Part shown: in pieces, positions 42,061 through 54,167 of the stretch | Numbering within the stretch: the stretch's first letter is position 1 | Layout of the letters: every line of letters begins with the position of its first letter | Assembly (NCBI GenBank): GCA_905221605.1 | Contig: CAJNDS010000179.1 | Location: 1 to 64,000, forward strand | Direction of reading: 5' to 3' | From: Symbiodinium natans | Taxonomy: Eukaryota; Sar; Dinophyceae; Suessiales; Symbiodiniaceae | Length of the DNA: 64,000 nucleotides | Program-made: the position numbers and the translations under genes | The notes under the pieces: model-generated | Database searches by the model: none | What the model was told of the DNA's origin: nothing | The model's input: the letters and a program-made list of their open reading frames with translations, nothing else

Positions 42061-43134
42061 GGTTTAAGGGTGTGCTTTTAGGGTTTGGGTTTAGGGGTCC
42101 CCCCCAAGACACATTTATTGAAGATAGGTCTACTAAGTACCCCCCCCCCCTCTATGATAGGCGTCGATAGACCACCCCTATACAGACCCCTATGGTAACA
42201 AATTTATCACTTGCGCTCGAGCAGCAAGGTTTGCTTGATGTAAATAAGGGGTTTGTAGGGTTTAGGGTTTAGGGGTTTCAGGGTTTATGGTTTAGGGCTT
42301 TTTAGGGTGTAGGTCTTGGGGCGTTTTAGGGTTGAGGGCTTAGGGGGTTCTAGGGTTTTTGGGTTTAGGGTCTTTTTCGGTTTAGGGCTCAGGTTTTGTT
42401 TTGGGTTGAGGGCTTGAGGCTTTAGGGTGTTTTTAGGATTTAGGGTTTAGGGTTTCTTAGGGTTTAGGGTTTAAGGTTTTTGCAGGGTTTTTTGGGGGTT
42501 TAGAGTTTAGGGGTTTTAGGGTTTAGGTTTTTTGGTTAGGCCTCAGGGTTTGTGAGGTTTTGGGGTTGGGCTTTTCGGGGTCTAGGGCTTCGGGGTTTTT
42601 CGGGTTTAGGGGTTTTTAGGGCTTAGGGGTTTTAGGCTTTAGGGGTTTTTGGGGTTTGGGGTTTATGGATATTTAGCTCCTCCCATTTTCAAACGCAACA
42701 CTCGCACGATGGGTTCGAAGAGAATAAAGCGGGGGGGTTGGGGGGGGGGGGGGGGGGGGGGGGGCGCAGACCGCCCATTTGCAAACACAATGCTCGCTTT
42801 GAAAAAAGATGCCTATGTTTGGGGGTTTCTAGGGTTTAAAGTTTAGGGTTTTTTTACGGTTTGGATTTATTAGGGTTTAGGGCTTAGGGGTTTGTAGGGT
42901 TTAGAGTTTTCGGGCTTCGAAGTTGAAGGTTTTCTAGGGTTTAGGTTTTTTGGGTTTAGGGCTCAGGAGTTGGGTTTTTAGGGCTTATTAGGTTTTTTTT
43001 AGGGTTTAGGGTTTTTAGGGCTTAGGGGTTTTTAGGGTTTAGGGTTTTTTGGGGTTTAGGGCTTAGGGGTTTTTTAGCCACTCTTCCCATTTGCAAACGC
43101 AACGCTCGCATGATGGGTTCTCGAAAAAGAATAA

Positions 43135-43165
<31 letters not shown>

Positions 43166-43375
43166 GCAGCCTGCCCCATTTGCAAGCACAATGCTCGCAT
43201 GATGGGTTTGCAAAAGCATGCCTATGTTTGGGGGTTTTAGCGTTTTGGGTTTAGGGTTTAGGGTTTAAGGTTGTTTTTTTACCATTTGGATTTATTAGGG
43301 TTTAGGGCTTAGGGGTTTTTTAGGGTTTAGAGTTTTCGGGGTTTGAAGTTGAGAGGTGTTCAGGGTTTAGGGTCT
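42061..43375 (+). repeat. 1.3 kb degenerate TTTAGGG block
   Basis: Variants of TTTAGGG with extra T or G residues fill almost the whole stretch. It is interrupted by C-runs (near 42099-42105 and 42141-42150) and by two related inserts at 42682-42830 and 43086-43237. No coding potential. Confidence 0.9.
42682..43237 (+). repeat. Duplicated ~150-bp insert carrying long G-runs
   Basis: 42682-42830 and 43086-43237 share the order CCCATTTGCAAACGCAACGC, TCGCATGATGGGTT, AGAATAAAG, a G-run (42740-42764 and 43136-43164, 25 and 29 G), GCGCAG, a second CCCATTTGCAA/AATGCTCGC half-copy and GCCTATGTTTGGGGG. The internal half-copy shows the unit is itself built from a tandem pair around the G-run. Confidence 0.85.
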
Positions 43376-43685
43376 TTTTTGGGCGACTTTTGTTTCTGAT
43401 TTGTGCCTTGGTGTTTTCTGATTTGCACCGCCGTGTTTTCTGATTTGCGCTCCTGTTTGCTGAGTTATGCTTGCCTGTTACCCATGGGGTAGCGTCTAGC
43501 TGTTTGAAGAATTTGAAGCGGCACTTCTGTCACAGTGGCTTCATGTCCGCAAGGAAAATTTTCCTGGAACTGATGGTCGGCCCCGCCTGTCTTTCTCAGC
43601 CTCGCAACCTGGCAGAATTTGGTTTTGCAGACTACTGAGCTTTCGGCCGCCTTGGAACGTTGTCTTCCTTGCCTTCTACGCTGAG

Positions 43686-46600
43686 CCAAGATTTGAAAGT
43701 GGCAATTTGGCAGTGGCGCAGTGTGATAATCCGAACCAGTATACGCTGCTGGCTTCTTGGCACGCAGGCTTCTTTAAGATTCTTTTCGGTCCTGATGTCA
43801 GTTGCTTGCTTCGACTCCCAAAGGTCGATGTGGATGCGAATACAGAAGGCTACACGCAGTGGTTCTATTTCGCCGTGCGAGGGGGAACTCCTGGTTCCAA
43901 GATCACTTTCCGCTTGATCAACATGGCCAAGTCAAGCTCTATGTTTGGCGCCTTCTCTAGAAAGCAAAGGTTGTGTTGGCCAGCTTTCCTCTACTGTGGG
44001 GTCGTGCTGACAAGGTGAGAAAGGCATGCGGCCCGTGGTTTGGAGTGAGAAGTCCGGAAGAGGCTGGGAGCGTGGTTGCAGCGATGAGCCTCGGCTAATC
44101 AAAGCATCGCACTTGCTAAGGTGCCCAGGTGCTTGAAGGGTTTGGGGGTAGACTATTGAGGTGAGTTATTCCATGACGGAGTCCAACAGAGCCAGCTCAC
44201 TGTATCCAGGTTGCAAAAAGTTGCTTGTGCACAGGCCTGTGAGCTGCGGCCAGATTGCTAAGGGCGTCGCAAAAGCATTGCTTCACACTATCATTCGCTT
44301 ATACATTCGAGTTCGAGGATGACACGGTCTTCTTTGCGTGGCTGGCCTGCAGCCGCAGCTTCTTCTTTTCCTTAGCTGGTGTGCTTAAAGCGTATTTGAC
44401 CTCTGGATGAATGAGCTTGATTGATTCTGTTCGTCTATCAAATCTTAAAACTTCATTGTAGAATCTTAAGATTCCCCCGAGATGTTGTGCTGAAACACGC
44501 AGCACAACTCTAAGTGCGCATGTAGGCCAGATGTAATTTGTCTAGTCAGGTTTGCCGCGTTTCGCAGTAGCCACGAAGGCTTCGACTGTGCAAACAGGCA
44601 AACTTGAGGGTTTGGAGCGACTTCTGAAACTTTTCCTGAATCGATTTTGGAGCAACATTGGTAGAAGTGCAGGCTTCGCAGTGCAGATCCGGGTGATTCA
44701 AGGTGTCAAGCTAAGCTAAGGTATCATTACCCGTATACGTACAGCTATCTTACGGAGTTCTTGAACGTCTTGGAAGCCCACCCATATGCTGGCAAGCTGT
44801 TCACCCGCAAGCCGCAGCTTGGAAAGACTGGCCACACGTTCTGTTGTCAGCCTTATGCGAACAGATGCTGTTTGGTGGGAAGCTGGCATGACCATCAGGC
44901 TTTGCTATACTATAGGACGGGGGTGGGTCAGTGCGATGATCGCTTTGGTTGCGCATGGTCACAGTTCGAGCAGTTGCACGGCCTTGTCAAGCAGGAGGCT
45001 TGCCTTGTGAAGCATTGGAGATTGATTGCGTGGGGGCCGATGTGCCACAACGTGGCTATTCGCCAGCAAGTGCTCTGTGGTAATGCTTGTCTTGCTACAC
45101 GGCCTGTACCCTCAGGGAGACTTACTCTAGGCACGTGTTGGTCGCAGGACAGCGGTCGGGGTCAGCTGCCTCCATGTTTGCTTCGGGTCTTCAAGACAAT
45201 TAGCTCATGACATTCCCAGAGCTTGGAAAGATACTGCACCCCAACTAGTGTTGTGGTGGCTGGGTTCGTTGCCCGTGCGGTACAGTCGTCGACTGTTTTT
45301 TCGCGCCGACTGACGCAGCTGCAGGGTTGACATATTCGCCAGTGATTCAGTTCTGATGCGTCCTTGAAGATGAGGCTTATCAGTGTTGACGGCCAGAGTC
45401 CATCCTGGCGAGTCCAACGCTTCATGGATGATGTTCCTCGCACGATCTTGCAGGGTTTCCCGACATGTCAATGAATGTTGGATTACATTCGAGATCACTT
45501 GAGGCATGGTTTTATCCTGTTCCTGCTGTCGCCAGCGGCCGAAGCCATTGCATTGCGACAGGCGCCGGCCTTAGCCTGTTGTACGGCTGTGCTGTTTTTT
45601 TGCCTGTGCTCTGCCAGTCCGTCCTTCGTATTACTTAGGCGTTTAAATGGCTTATTGTTCCTATGTTGAACCCTGATGGTGTTGCGCGCGGCTGTTACCG
45701 ATGCAGTTGGGATCTCAGTTGTCAGCGCTGGCCGAAGCGGGTGAAGCAGATCAGTTACGAGTTCTCGATCTGCCCCAGGTCTTGCCGGCACAGATCTCAA
45801 CCGTCACTGTAAAGCAGCTTTAGCATGTTCCTGTTTTTCTGTGGTCGATGAACCCAGAAAGCAAGCGGGTCAGCCCCCCTCACCGCCCTCCAGCAAGAGC
45901 ACACGGGTTTCGCCTTGCTGAGGTGTTTACCTCAAGCCGAACAAGAGAATTCATCCAGAAATTTATCATCTGAAAGAAGCCATGAAGCGAGCTCCCGGTG
46001 GAGTTGAGATCTTTATCGAGTCTTGTCTTCCATGGTCTGGCTATATTTTTGCTTGCGTTGATCATGACAAGTGCAGCGGAGGATTTTCACGGACACTCCA
46101 AGAAAGACGGGATCTTTTTCTATGGAGGGAAAGCTCATGCTGAAGACCGTGAGACAAACGCCAATATTCAACTCCTGCCAAGGCAGCACAGAAATGGCAA
46201 CACAGAATTGGCAAAGGTCTAATGTCGAAGGATGGTTAGCAAGATTCCGCACGTGTTCCCTGTCAGGCTTTGTACCCTGGGTTCCTCTGATTTCCACTGG
46301 AACAAGTCACTGGGCAGATCTGGGCAGAATGGCCCCGCTAGCCATGACCGAGTTGATAACTGCTAGCTGCTCGAATAGCCTGCTGGCCACGTTAGATCCA
46401 GCCATGACTGCAAGCCAAAGGTGCTCTTTCAACGTGTACGAGTCGAAGATTTCGACCGCACGCTTGGTGGGGTTTCTGCAGCTCAAAATTGAAAGGGCAT
46501 ACACAGCTGCTCAGCTCAATTACGTACCCTTGGGCCCATGCTTGAGGGTAAGGTCTTGGACAACCTATTCAGGGCATCGTCCGAACCACCTCTTGGGACC

Positions 46601-47603
46601 TGAAGCTGTAATGTTCATTTTGCCCGCTCAGTAAAGCAGGCCTTGTTGGCGACAGCAAGCTGGGACGGCGCCGGGTGTTATAGCTACTTGTACGGTGAGC
46701 AAAACCCAATGATTCTTGGGGAACTCCAGTGCCGGAAAGTTTGTTGAATGAAGAAGCGTAGCTTGAGTGCAAGCAATGTCAGCAGTGTACCAATCGGTCC
46801 TGGCGCTCGGCCTTTAATCGAGTGGGCCACGAGAAATGCAAGAAAGTGTCAGCCGTTTCCATTCAAGAATGTCTTAGGTATGAAACAGTTTAGGATGTTG
46901 AGCCCGATCCTTGTCGCCAAAGCTGGCATTGGTTGATCCGAAGATGTCTGCACTTTGCAAGGGAGTAATGCCTCTTCACCTCGATCACCTCGAAACCAAC
47001 GGGGAAGTTAGAAACAGTAAGAATGACCGGGACGTGTGAAGCGCTGCGTTGAGGTTCCAAGCCCTTCAGACCTTGAGAAGCGCTGACCCCCAAATTTCAA
47101 GTTTCCTGGTGACAGACGAAAGGCCCAAGGCAAGGACTGTGCAACATGGGGGCATCGAACGAGAGCACAGGCTTGTGAATCCTACACATTCTAAACGTGC
47201 ACGTGTGAACCCGAAGATGCCCCCAAACATCGTCAAACATCCTCACTGTTAAACAGGCGCAAACATCCCGAAATCCTCAGAAGCTCTGGCCTTGCAAGGT
47301 GGAGGCGTCTTTTGCCTCTAATGGCAGAGCGCGTGAGGTGTCAGCAGAGGCTCAGCTGGGGTCTTTGCCGATACAACTTGCACAGCAAGCACTGACGAGC
47401 ACTGCATTGTACATTGCTGGCATACCAAGTTGTGTGAGGGCCTGGAGGGCCAAGAATGCCCAGACGACGAGCCGGCCGACTCGGGGGAGGAGGTCCCCCG
47501 TTCGCCTTCCAACAATCAGGAGATGGCTGAGGCAGCTGCTGCCGTTTTGCTTCAGCTGGACCCTGGCCTGCAACAGTGCGGCAGCAGTTTGTCTGTGACA
47601 TGA
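43686..47603 (+). CDS. Cytosolic carboxypeptidase-like metallopeptidase (M14, CCP/AGBL type)
   Basis: Members remove glutamates from tubulin and other protein tails. Exons, chosen by homology and phase: 43686-43751 (PRFESGNL), 43824-43947 (GYTQWFYFAV, INMAKSSSMF), 44024-44074 (GMRPVVWSEKSG), about 44282-44340 (FAYTFEFEDDTVFFAW), 44721-44830 (YPYTYSYLTEFLNVLE), 45375-45432 (ARVHPGESNASW: zinc ligands His, Glu), 45504-45561, 45639-45705 (VPMLNPDGVARGCYRC), 45779-45808 (AGTDLNR), 45923-46005 (HPEIYHLKEAMKR), 46082-46182 (DFHGHSKKDGIFFYGG: third zinc ligand), 46328-46505 (FNVYESKISTARL), 47299 onward (YTVEASF with catalytic Glu). All joins listed keep frame except around 44074-44282, where the boundary is unclear. 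The N-terminal exons are missing and the C end (LCEGLEGQECPDDEP, stop near 47603) is tentative. All catalytic residues are present. Confidence 0.88.
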
Positions 47604-47811
47604 CCAGTTCTTACACGCCGCCAGCTCAGGCGTCGGGTGGCGAGCAGGGCGGCAGATTCTCATCCAGCAACATAGTGTTCTGCAGGACGTCCTGATACAT
47701 ATTGATCAGCAGAGAACATCTTTCTCGCGCGGCGTTCGTTTTTGTTTGTTGCGTTTACTTTCGCTTGGAGCTCAGAGTGCTTACTTCCGAATCCAGAAAC
47801 ACATTCAGAAT

Positions 47812-47885
47812 CACATGTGCACACACACACAAACACATGTGCACACAAGCACACACGCACACAAGCACACACGCACACATACAAA
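47812..47885 (+). repeat. (CA)n-type microsatellite
   Basis: ACACAC with ACATGTGC and ACAAGC variants. Purine-pyrimidine alternation makes it a Z-DNA-prone tract. Confidence 0.9.
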
Positions 47886-48089
47886 CGGAGCTGCAAATGT
47901 CCAAGGAAGGGAATCCAGCAGCCGAATGAGCAACTTGGCTACATGAGCTGTCGACCATTTTCCTTGGCAGGCAAGTCATTCAGACGCTTTCATAGCTGAC
48001 ATCTGCAGGAAAAGTCACAAGGACAGATGCTTGACTCTTCAGACAACCTATTCGCGCTGCGAATTGGCAATTTTCACTGTGCGTCGGCA

Positions 48090-50035
48090 CTAAGGATCTC
48101 ACCACAATTGCTGCAGCTGTGGAAACTGATGTTCCGGAATCTCCTGTTCAGACTCCTGTATCTCCTGGCCGTGCTGCTAACAGGCACCCAGGTTTGTTAA
48201 ATTGAAGCACGATTCTTGACATTCCAGACACATATGTCAACGAGTCTGATAAGGATCACAACGTATAGTGTCTCACAGTCGAAGGCTGGCATCGTCGCAG
48301 AGGAAGCCATCTCTTGAGGCACCTGTGCAGGAGGCAGGAATGTGTGGAAGCATTTTTTGGCTCGTGGGTGCGCGCTGCAAGCGTGAGCAACCGATTCTGC
48401 AGGATCGAAGGCCAGAGCAGCACAGTGTGCCACGTGCGCGCCTCTCCAGTGGCACGAAAAAGCTTCTCGGTGGAATGCAGCTTTTAGTCCGGACTTTTTT
48501 TGGACACTTCCCCGCTGGGTTGCTCCATCAGGTCAAAGCGCGATGAGGGAGGGGGAAAGCCCCTGGTCGCGGACAGTGCGGAGTTCAACCCAATGCGCTT
48601 GATGCTTGCTGGACCAACAATTGGGCGGGCCATCTGAGCCTTGGCTTTTTAGTTCAAAGTTTTTAGATTTTTTTAACTTGTGAATCCTTCGAGGCTTCGA
48701 GGCTTTGAGTTGAAAAATTGAAGGCGCTTCTTGCCACCTCGAAAAACCGCTCCCAGAAGCTGGTGTCGAACATTTCCTGGATGGGTCCGTCTCTTGCTTG
48801 AACTATCGGCAGTTTAGTGTTCACATAAAGTTTTCCCACGTTCATGAGCTTTCTGGTTGTCCGATTGGCAGGAGGCGGCAATGTGGCGACCGCCTTAACT
48901 TTTGGTCTGAAGGGCCACCATTTCTCAACAAGCTGCCGTTGGCTGCTTCTTCGTTGAGGCCCCATCTCCAGCACCATCGATTGACGAGCGAAGCGGCCTC
49001 TTGGGAGCTGGCTAGACTTGTCAGTGGCAAGGTGGGCAAGGACCCTCAACAAAGTGGATCTGTCTGCATTCTTTGTGCTTGTGCCAATGCTCCAGGAGAA
49101 AGAGGGGGACGATGACGATGGGTCTGATTCACACCCGAGTGCCGACGAGAAGCCGGCTGCAGAGCTCCGATGCTAAGTGTGCACTGGAGTTAGAAAGGTG
49201 AATATAATTTGTGAGACTGCCGGCTGCTACTGTAGTAGTGGAGCAGAGCAATCACTTCATCGCAAATGCCACCCGACATGAACCCGGATTCTCACAGGAA
49301 AGATCCACAAACGGCTGGCGTCGAAAGTCAAGAGGCAGCGCTGCAGCGCTTCATGAAAGGTTGCTTTTGGACTGGATGACTGGAGATGAGTGGACGAGCT
49401 GCATACAGGCAGAAGACCTACCGCCTCGAGCCGGAGGAGGTAGAGGAGGAGGTGAAGAATCTCTGCCGCACTGACTTTTCTTTTTGTCGATCAGTTGGCC
49501 TGGCACTTTCGCTTGCCCATGCCTGTTGCTGCTTGCCTTTCTTAGGTACAAGGTTATCATTGCGTTGCTGGGCTGCATGGCAGGCTTTGTGCCCTAGGTC
49601 CTCTTGGTACTTGTGTCGTTGACGAGGTTTGGCAAGTCCATGAAGATTCCCCTCAAGCCAGGACTGGTCACCGATTGGGCAGACTCCCCCCCACCAGCAT
49701 TCCCCTAAATTCAAACCTCTCTACTGTTTGGCCAAGTTGAAGGTGACAAGATTGAAGGTGGGAGCCGCAGGCATAGCCAGGCAGGTTTGCCTAAGTCTAA
49801 GTGCTGCAAAGCGTTTGTGCAATGGATGTTGTATTTGAATTTGGCATGTTTTTGTTTTCACAGGTCGAGGACGCAGCGGAGAAGTTCATGCGAGTTGCAA
49901 GACGACGCAGTGAGGGAGGCACTTGCAGACTGCTCCTGCAGAAGACGAAGATTACATACCAGATGACTGCTCTGAATGCACAAGCGAGTGCTTGCTGTGT
50001 TTCTTGTGCAAGAAAGGCGGCGACAGATCCCCGAT
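48090..50035 (+). CDS. Series of candidate exons, acidic/disordered, possibly tail of the upstream gene
   Basis: Four plus-strand segments look coding by composition: about 48105-48190 (VETDVPESPVQTPVSP), 49085-49174 (EKEGDDDDGSDSHPSADEK, ending in TAA), about 49386-49470 (RLEPEEVEEEVKNL) and about 49930-50000 (AEDEDYIPDDCSEC). Each has an AG before it and a GT or GC after it, except the 49174 stop. They could form a disordered C-terminal tail of the carboxypeptidase-like protein or belong to a separate gene. I could not establish the joins. Confidence 0.25.
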
Positions 50036-50589
50036 GAGCCCGGAGCTAACGAGGCACTCTGCAATCATCTGCGCTTTCCCTCATTTCATTCTGTCCAACG
50101 GGGCCGCCAGCTTCTTCACTGGCTCTGTGTGCAATCAAGCACCCACCAAGAAGCGAAAGGATCGAAAGGCCTTCGTAGGATCGGCAGTTGGCGAAGCTGT
50201 TTACAGTGTACGGGTAGAAGGCTTGCTGCAAAAGGTGGGCCCCAGTGGTGGACGTCATTTCTAGCAACAGCAGTAGGATAAAGCATCAGTGCAAGCCTTT
50301 CCAACCCGTCAAGGCGTTCTGCAGAAAGCTTCCATCTGTCACTGTTGTATTTCGCTGTTTCTTTAAGAGTCTTTAGAACATTTTTAGAATAGCATGATAC
50401 ATGTCTGACTTCCATGGCTGCTTGCGAAGGTGTGAGGCGGAGTCACCTTCTGACAAAACGTGGCTGGCTCCTCCAGGCGAACGCGGCAGGCTTGTCATCG
50501 CTTGTCATAAGGCTTGCAATGGCTTGTCCATGTGCTGCAGAGTGTAGAATCTGTAGAACGTGGATCATTGTGGATCACTGTGGCTTGTC

Positions 50590-51150
50590 AGCCCCCAGGC
50601 AGCCAGCTGACTCTTCGCGAGTCTCAAGCCGATCCAGGGCCAGTTCCTTCCAAGAGTCTGGAGGAATGAGCCCTGTGAGCCCTATGAGCCCTATGAGGGC
50701 TATGAGCCCAAGCCCGACAAACACTGGCAGCCCTCCGAGTCCTTTGAGGCGGAGATCTCTCAGGCCAGCATCCAAGTCCAAGGAATCCACCCCGGGCAAG
50801 CCAGTACAGGACAACGGAAAAAAAACACCACCGCAGGCAGAGCCCCAGGTCTCCGAGGTGTCCTTCCACCTGCCAGAGCTGCCAGAAACGGATGCACAGG
50901 CTTCACAAACTTCAGAGCCAGCCTGCAAAAGTCTGGACAAAGCGTCCAGCGACTGGTCGCCAGTTTCGCCTTTGCTGGGTAGCTCTGACGCAGAATGCGG
51001 GCCAAGTTCATTCGCGGTCACGCCCCCACCCCTGCCCAGTGCAGGGCCCCCATCCGAAACAGAGACAACGAAGGACGAGCTGAGCTGCTTGCCTGAATTC
51101 AGCCTGAATTCGATTTTCCAGTTCTGCAGCCGTCCGCAATGTCTTGGTGG
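50590..51150 (+). CDS. Candidate large exon of a Ser/Pro-rich protein
   Basis: The plus frame is open and strongly biased: APRQPADSSRVSSRSRAS, then SPVSPMSPMRAMSPSPTN, PLRRRSLRPASKSKESTP, and later Thr/Pro/Glu-rich sequence to KDELSCLPEF. Serine-Pro and basic Ser-Arg motifs are typical of a phosphorylated disordered region. A CAG acceptor at about 50590 and GGTGAGG at about 51152 would bound it. No domain is recognised; it may continue the acidic exons upstream. Confidence 0.4.
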
Positions 51151-51319
51151 GGTGAGGATATATGACGCCAGCTGGTTCAGCATGCCTCATTGAGGTCCAC
51201 AGAGGGAGGTGTCTAAAGAGAGCAGAAGATTAAGCTCCCGTCGGCATGATGCCATTGAGCTCGGGCCGATTTTGCATCTTGCTTGCATTGCATGAGCAAT
51301 GTCGTGTCGTCACTGAGTC

Positions 51320-51637
51320 TCACGTATTATATTCGTCCTGCGGTCTTCCGGGCGTCTTCCGAGCCACCTTGTCTGTCAAGAAACCAGGTACAGCCCTGGA
51401 TGCCCTCCTCCTGCAAGTGTCTCTCCTGCAGAATGCTTGCCCGAAGATGCCCGAAGCATCTGCCATCATCTGTTCGAGCGGATCTTCCGAGGCTCTCATC
51501 ACGCGGGTGGCTCCTGCATTCAGCTGGAGCTTCTCGGCCAACTCGAGAGCCACATACTGTTCCCTTGTTGGTGGTAGAAGATTCAGCAGATGGCTCGTTG
51601 GGTCAGTCGCTTGCCAGTGGAACTGTCGCGGGCCCAT
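51320..51637 (-). CDS. Candidate minus-strand exon
   Basis: The minus frame reads FHWQATDPTSHLLNLLPPTR, then EQYVALELAEKLQLNAGATR and ASEDPLEQMMADASGIFGQ, a natural-looking helical protein composition. The opposite strand is also open, so strand assignment rests on composition alone. Family unknown. Confidence 0.25.
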   Translation of the reverse strand: MGPRQFHWQATDPTSHLLNLLPPTREQYVALELAEKLQLNAGATRVMRASEDPLEQMMADASGIFGQAFCRRDTCRRRASRAVPGFLTDKVARKTPGRPQDEYNT

Positions 51638-52279
51638 TTTCCGAGGTGGTTTATGTTTGTTTTTTTCTCGGCCGAATGGTGGGACTTAAAGGTGCTTAGC
51701 GCTACTTCGGGCATGAAACTTTCTTGACCCGAGATGCCGCAGATATCGACCCTTCTAATTCAATCACGTCTTATCGGGCAACCTGTCGGCTGAAGGAATT
51801 CAAAATATTTTGATGGCCTGGGCTTCCGTAAGCCCCTAGGGAGGAGGAGAGGAAGAGCACCAGCCACGAACCATATCATTTCCCATCAATATTCCTTGGG
51901 CTAGATGCTGGCGATCGGTGAATGCGCCCTTTTCTAACACACAGACAGACGAGGAAGAGACACCATGCAATCGCACTCATCAAGCTAAGTTCACGACAGG
52001 TGAACAGTGCTTCAGCTGTATATATGGCGTGTCGTACGTGTCACACGACGAAAGTGAATGACCTGATATGGCTGCCAGGCTTCATGTGCAAGTTGGTGAA
52101 CAGGCCGGAAAATGCCTAGAATCCGTGGAAGCGTGACTTGGTGCGATCGGAAGATGCAGAGATGCAGAGAGTGTGTTTGCCAAAACTCTCCTGTCTTTTG
52201 TCAGGTTCTGGAGCGGCGGCTGAGTTCAATGCAGGTGCCCGTGCTCGAAGAATATTCACGACATAAGCAGGTGCCTCCT

Positions 52280-52915
52280 GCATATTCGGCACAAGTGTGT
52301 CCCTGAAATCTGCCAGGCGAGACTGCCGGCATCAGAGAAGGCTCGCCCCATGAGCAGGCAAGTGTCCCCTGCGCTCCTCGGCCGACAAGCCCTGATGAGT
52401 AGTACTTCTGCACATGTATGATGCATGGACGTTGCGTTTGCGAGTTCGAGGACTGCAGACGACACTTGCCTGAAAGTCTTCCGACATCTGCAGAATGTAT
52501 GCGCTGCATGTTTCCAGGGTGGAACGCGTCTGCGCGGAAAACCCTGTGAGGCACGGCAGGTTCATTCATTCAGCCGGCAAACGTCTCCAGCGCCACCTGT
52601 CTGGTCGAGATGTAAGTGTTTGATGCATGCGGCAACTTGTGTCTATTTGCTTCTGCATTCGAGGACGTCAGACGAGACTTGGCAGAATTGTCGTGAGAAT
52701 CTCTCCAGAAGACGTCCTATCTTTGAGCTTCCTTCTGGCAGGCACAGCGGCAAGCTTCGCCAGAGGCTCGTCCCGTCAGCAGGCAACTGTCTCCGGTGCT
52801 GCTTGGCCGACAAGACGCAGCTTTCATGAAGTGTGGAATGGTGGAATGTCTTCTGTTTGATATGGGAGTTTGAGGCCTGCAGACGACCCTTGGCCGAAAG
52901 CCGTGCCGCATGAGG
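52280..52915. repeat. Diverged tandem duplication (~180 bp, 455 bp apart)
   Basis: About 52320-52490 and 52755-52910 share GCAGGCAA-TGTC, CTCGGCCGACAAG, a variable middle and GAGTTCGAGGACTGCAGACGA-type sequence. Read on the minus strand the two give related peptides around CRLQSSNS and GRLQASNS, so the unit may have been an exon. Confidence 0.6.
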
Positions 52916-53409
52916 CCACACATCTTTGGCTAGACATGTCTACATGTATCAGTTGCTCTGATGTCAACGCTTTGATGGCTGTGCGAGGCAAAGCTGGGAC
53001 ACGTTGTTCTCCCCGAAATTTCTACGCAGCTTGAAGTTCCTGAACGCATTGATGCAGCTTGCTGAGCTTCCGTCGACCGCGTACTTGGTTCTTTCTTGAT
53101 TCGGCAGTTTGTCTTTCCTGGCATCACCGAGGATGCCCCAGACACTGGCATCACGCGACGACTCAGGAGACAGAATCCATCCTTCCAGGCCTGGGCCGTG
53201 GTAAGAGCAATCCCATTTCATCCGGTTAGTGTGAACCATCTTAAGCCATTAGTAGCAGCATTGGCCGCAATGATTGCCAGGAGTGGATGAAACAGCAGAA
53301 GGCGTTGGAGGGAGCTGCCCCTGGCAGTTACCCGGCGAAGCAAAGATGTTTCCGGGTGACAAGCAGTGAGCAATTAAACAATCCACCCATGTAGCGAGGT
53401 GCACATCTT

Positions 53410-53553
53410 GCGGGTCCAGAGGCGCAGCACTGGGCATGACGGTTCCAGATCCGGCAACAGCTGTCATGAAAGTCTACACATGCATAGAGGTTGGCATGCG
53501 TGGGTGTGCACGCATCCTTGTCAAACCGGCACATCGGTCCTGCGGGGTATTGG
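53410..53553 (-). CDS. Candidate Cys-rich exon
   Basis: After the minus-strand acceptor CCCCGCAG the frame reads GPMCRFDKDACTPTHANLY, then ACVDFHDSCCRIW and QCCASGPARC. Eight or more Cys in about 48 residues point to a secreted, disulphide-bonded domain. It lies about 0.6 kb downstream (minus strand) of a signal-peptide exon, and the two may belong to one gene. No family recognised. Confidence 0.35.
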
Positions 53554-53746
53554 CTCAGGGCAAACAAGTTTGCCAGAGCCAACGTGGCAGGATTTGTTTT
53601 CTTCCCCGCTTAGTCGAGCCTTGTATGCCGGCTTCGTGGAGCACACCTTTCCCGCCGGTGCAGCGTGAGTGTCACACATCTCCGAAGAAGCGTGGAACGG
53701 GCGATTTCACAGGGACTGCCTGGGCAGTTGTCGCGGCGTGACTTGT

Positions 53747-53764
53747 CCCCCCCCCCCCCCCCCC
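53747..53764 (+). repeat. Poly-C run
   Basis: Eighteen consecutive C. Confidence 0.95.
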
Positions 53765-54167
53765 GGTTTCGTCAGTCCGGACATGGATCGGTTACCAGGG
53801 GCGGAAGCTGGGCACAGTATGCAAAACATGCCTTTTAGCGGATTTAGCACAGCATGAAGGAAAAGGTAGCGTTCGTCATGTCGCAGTGCGTTGTTTGAAG
53901 AGCCAGATGCTATGCTTGTGCGTCGAGATGAAGTTGACCACTTGATCGTCTTCTGGATATTGTGCAGGCTTTCCGGCCTGCTTTCATGCAAGGCAGGCGA
54001 AAGCGCCCTTGCAACAGCAAGAGGCTCAGACGACCCTCAGCGATTCCGCTGCTACTTGCATATGCCTCTGACCTTGAGGAAAGTTAGCCTCGGACCACGC
54101 AGCGCAGGAGTGCAGTCAAAAGCAAGAAGCTAGGCTCGATGCCATCATATGTCGTGTAGCGCTCGCC

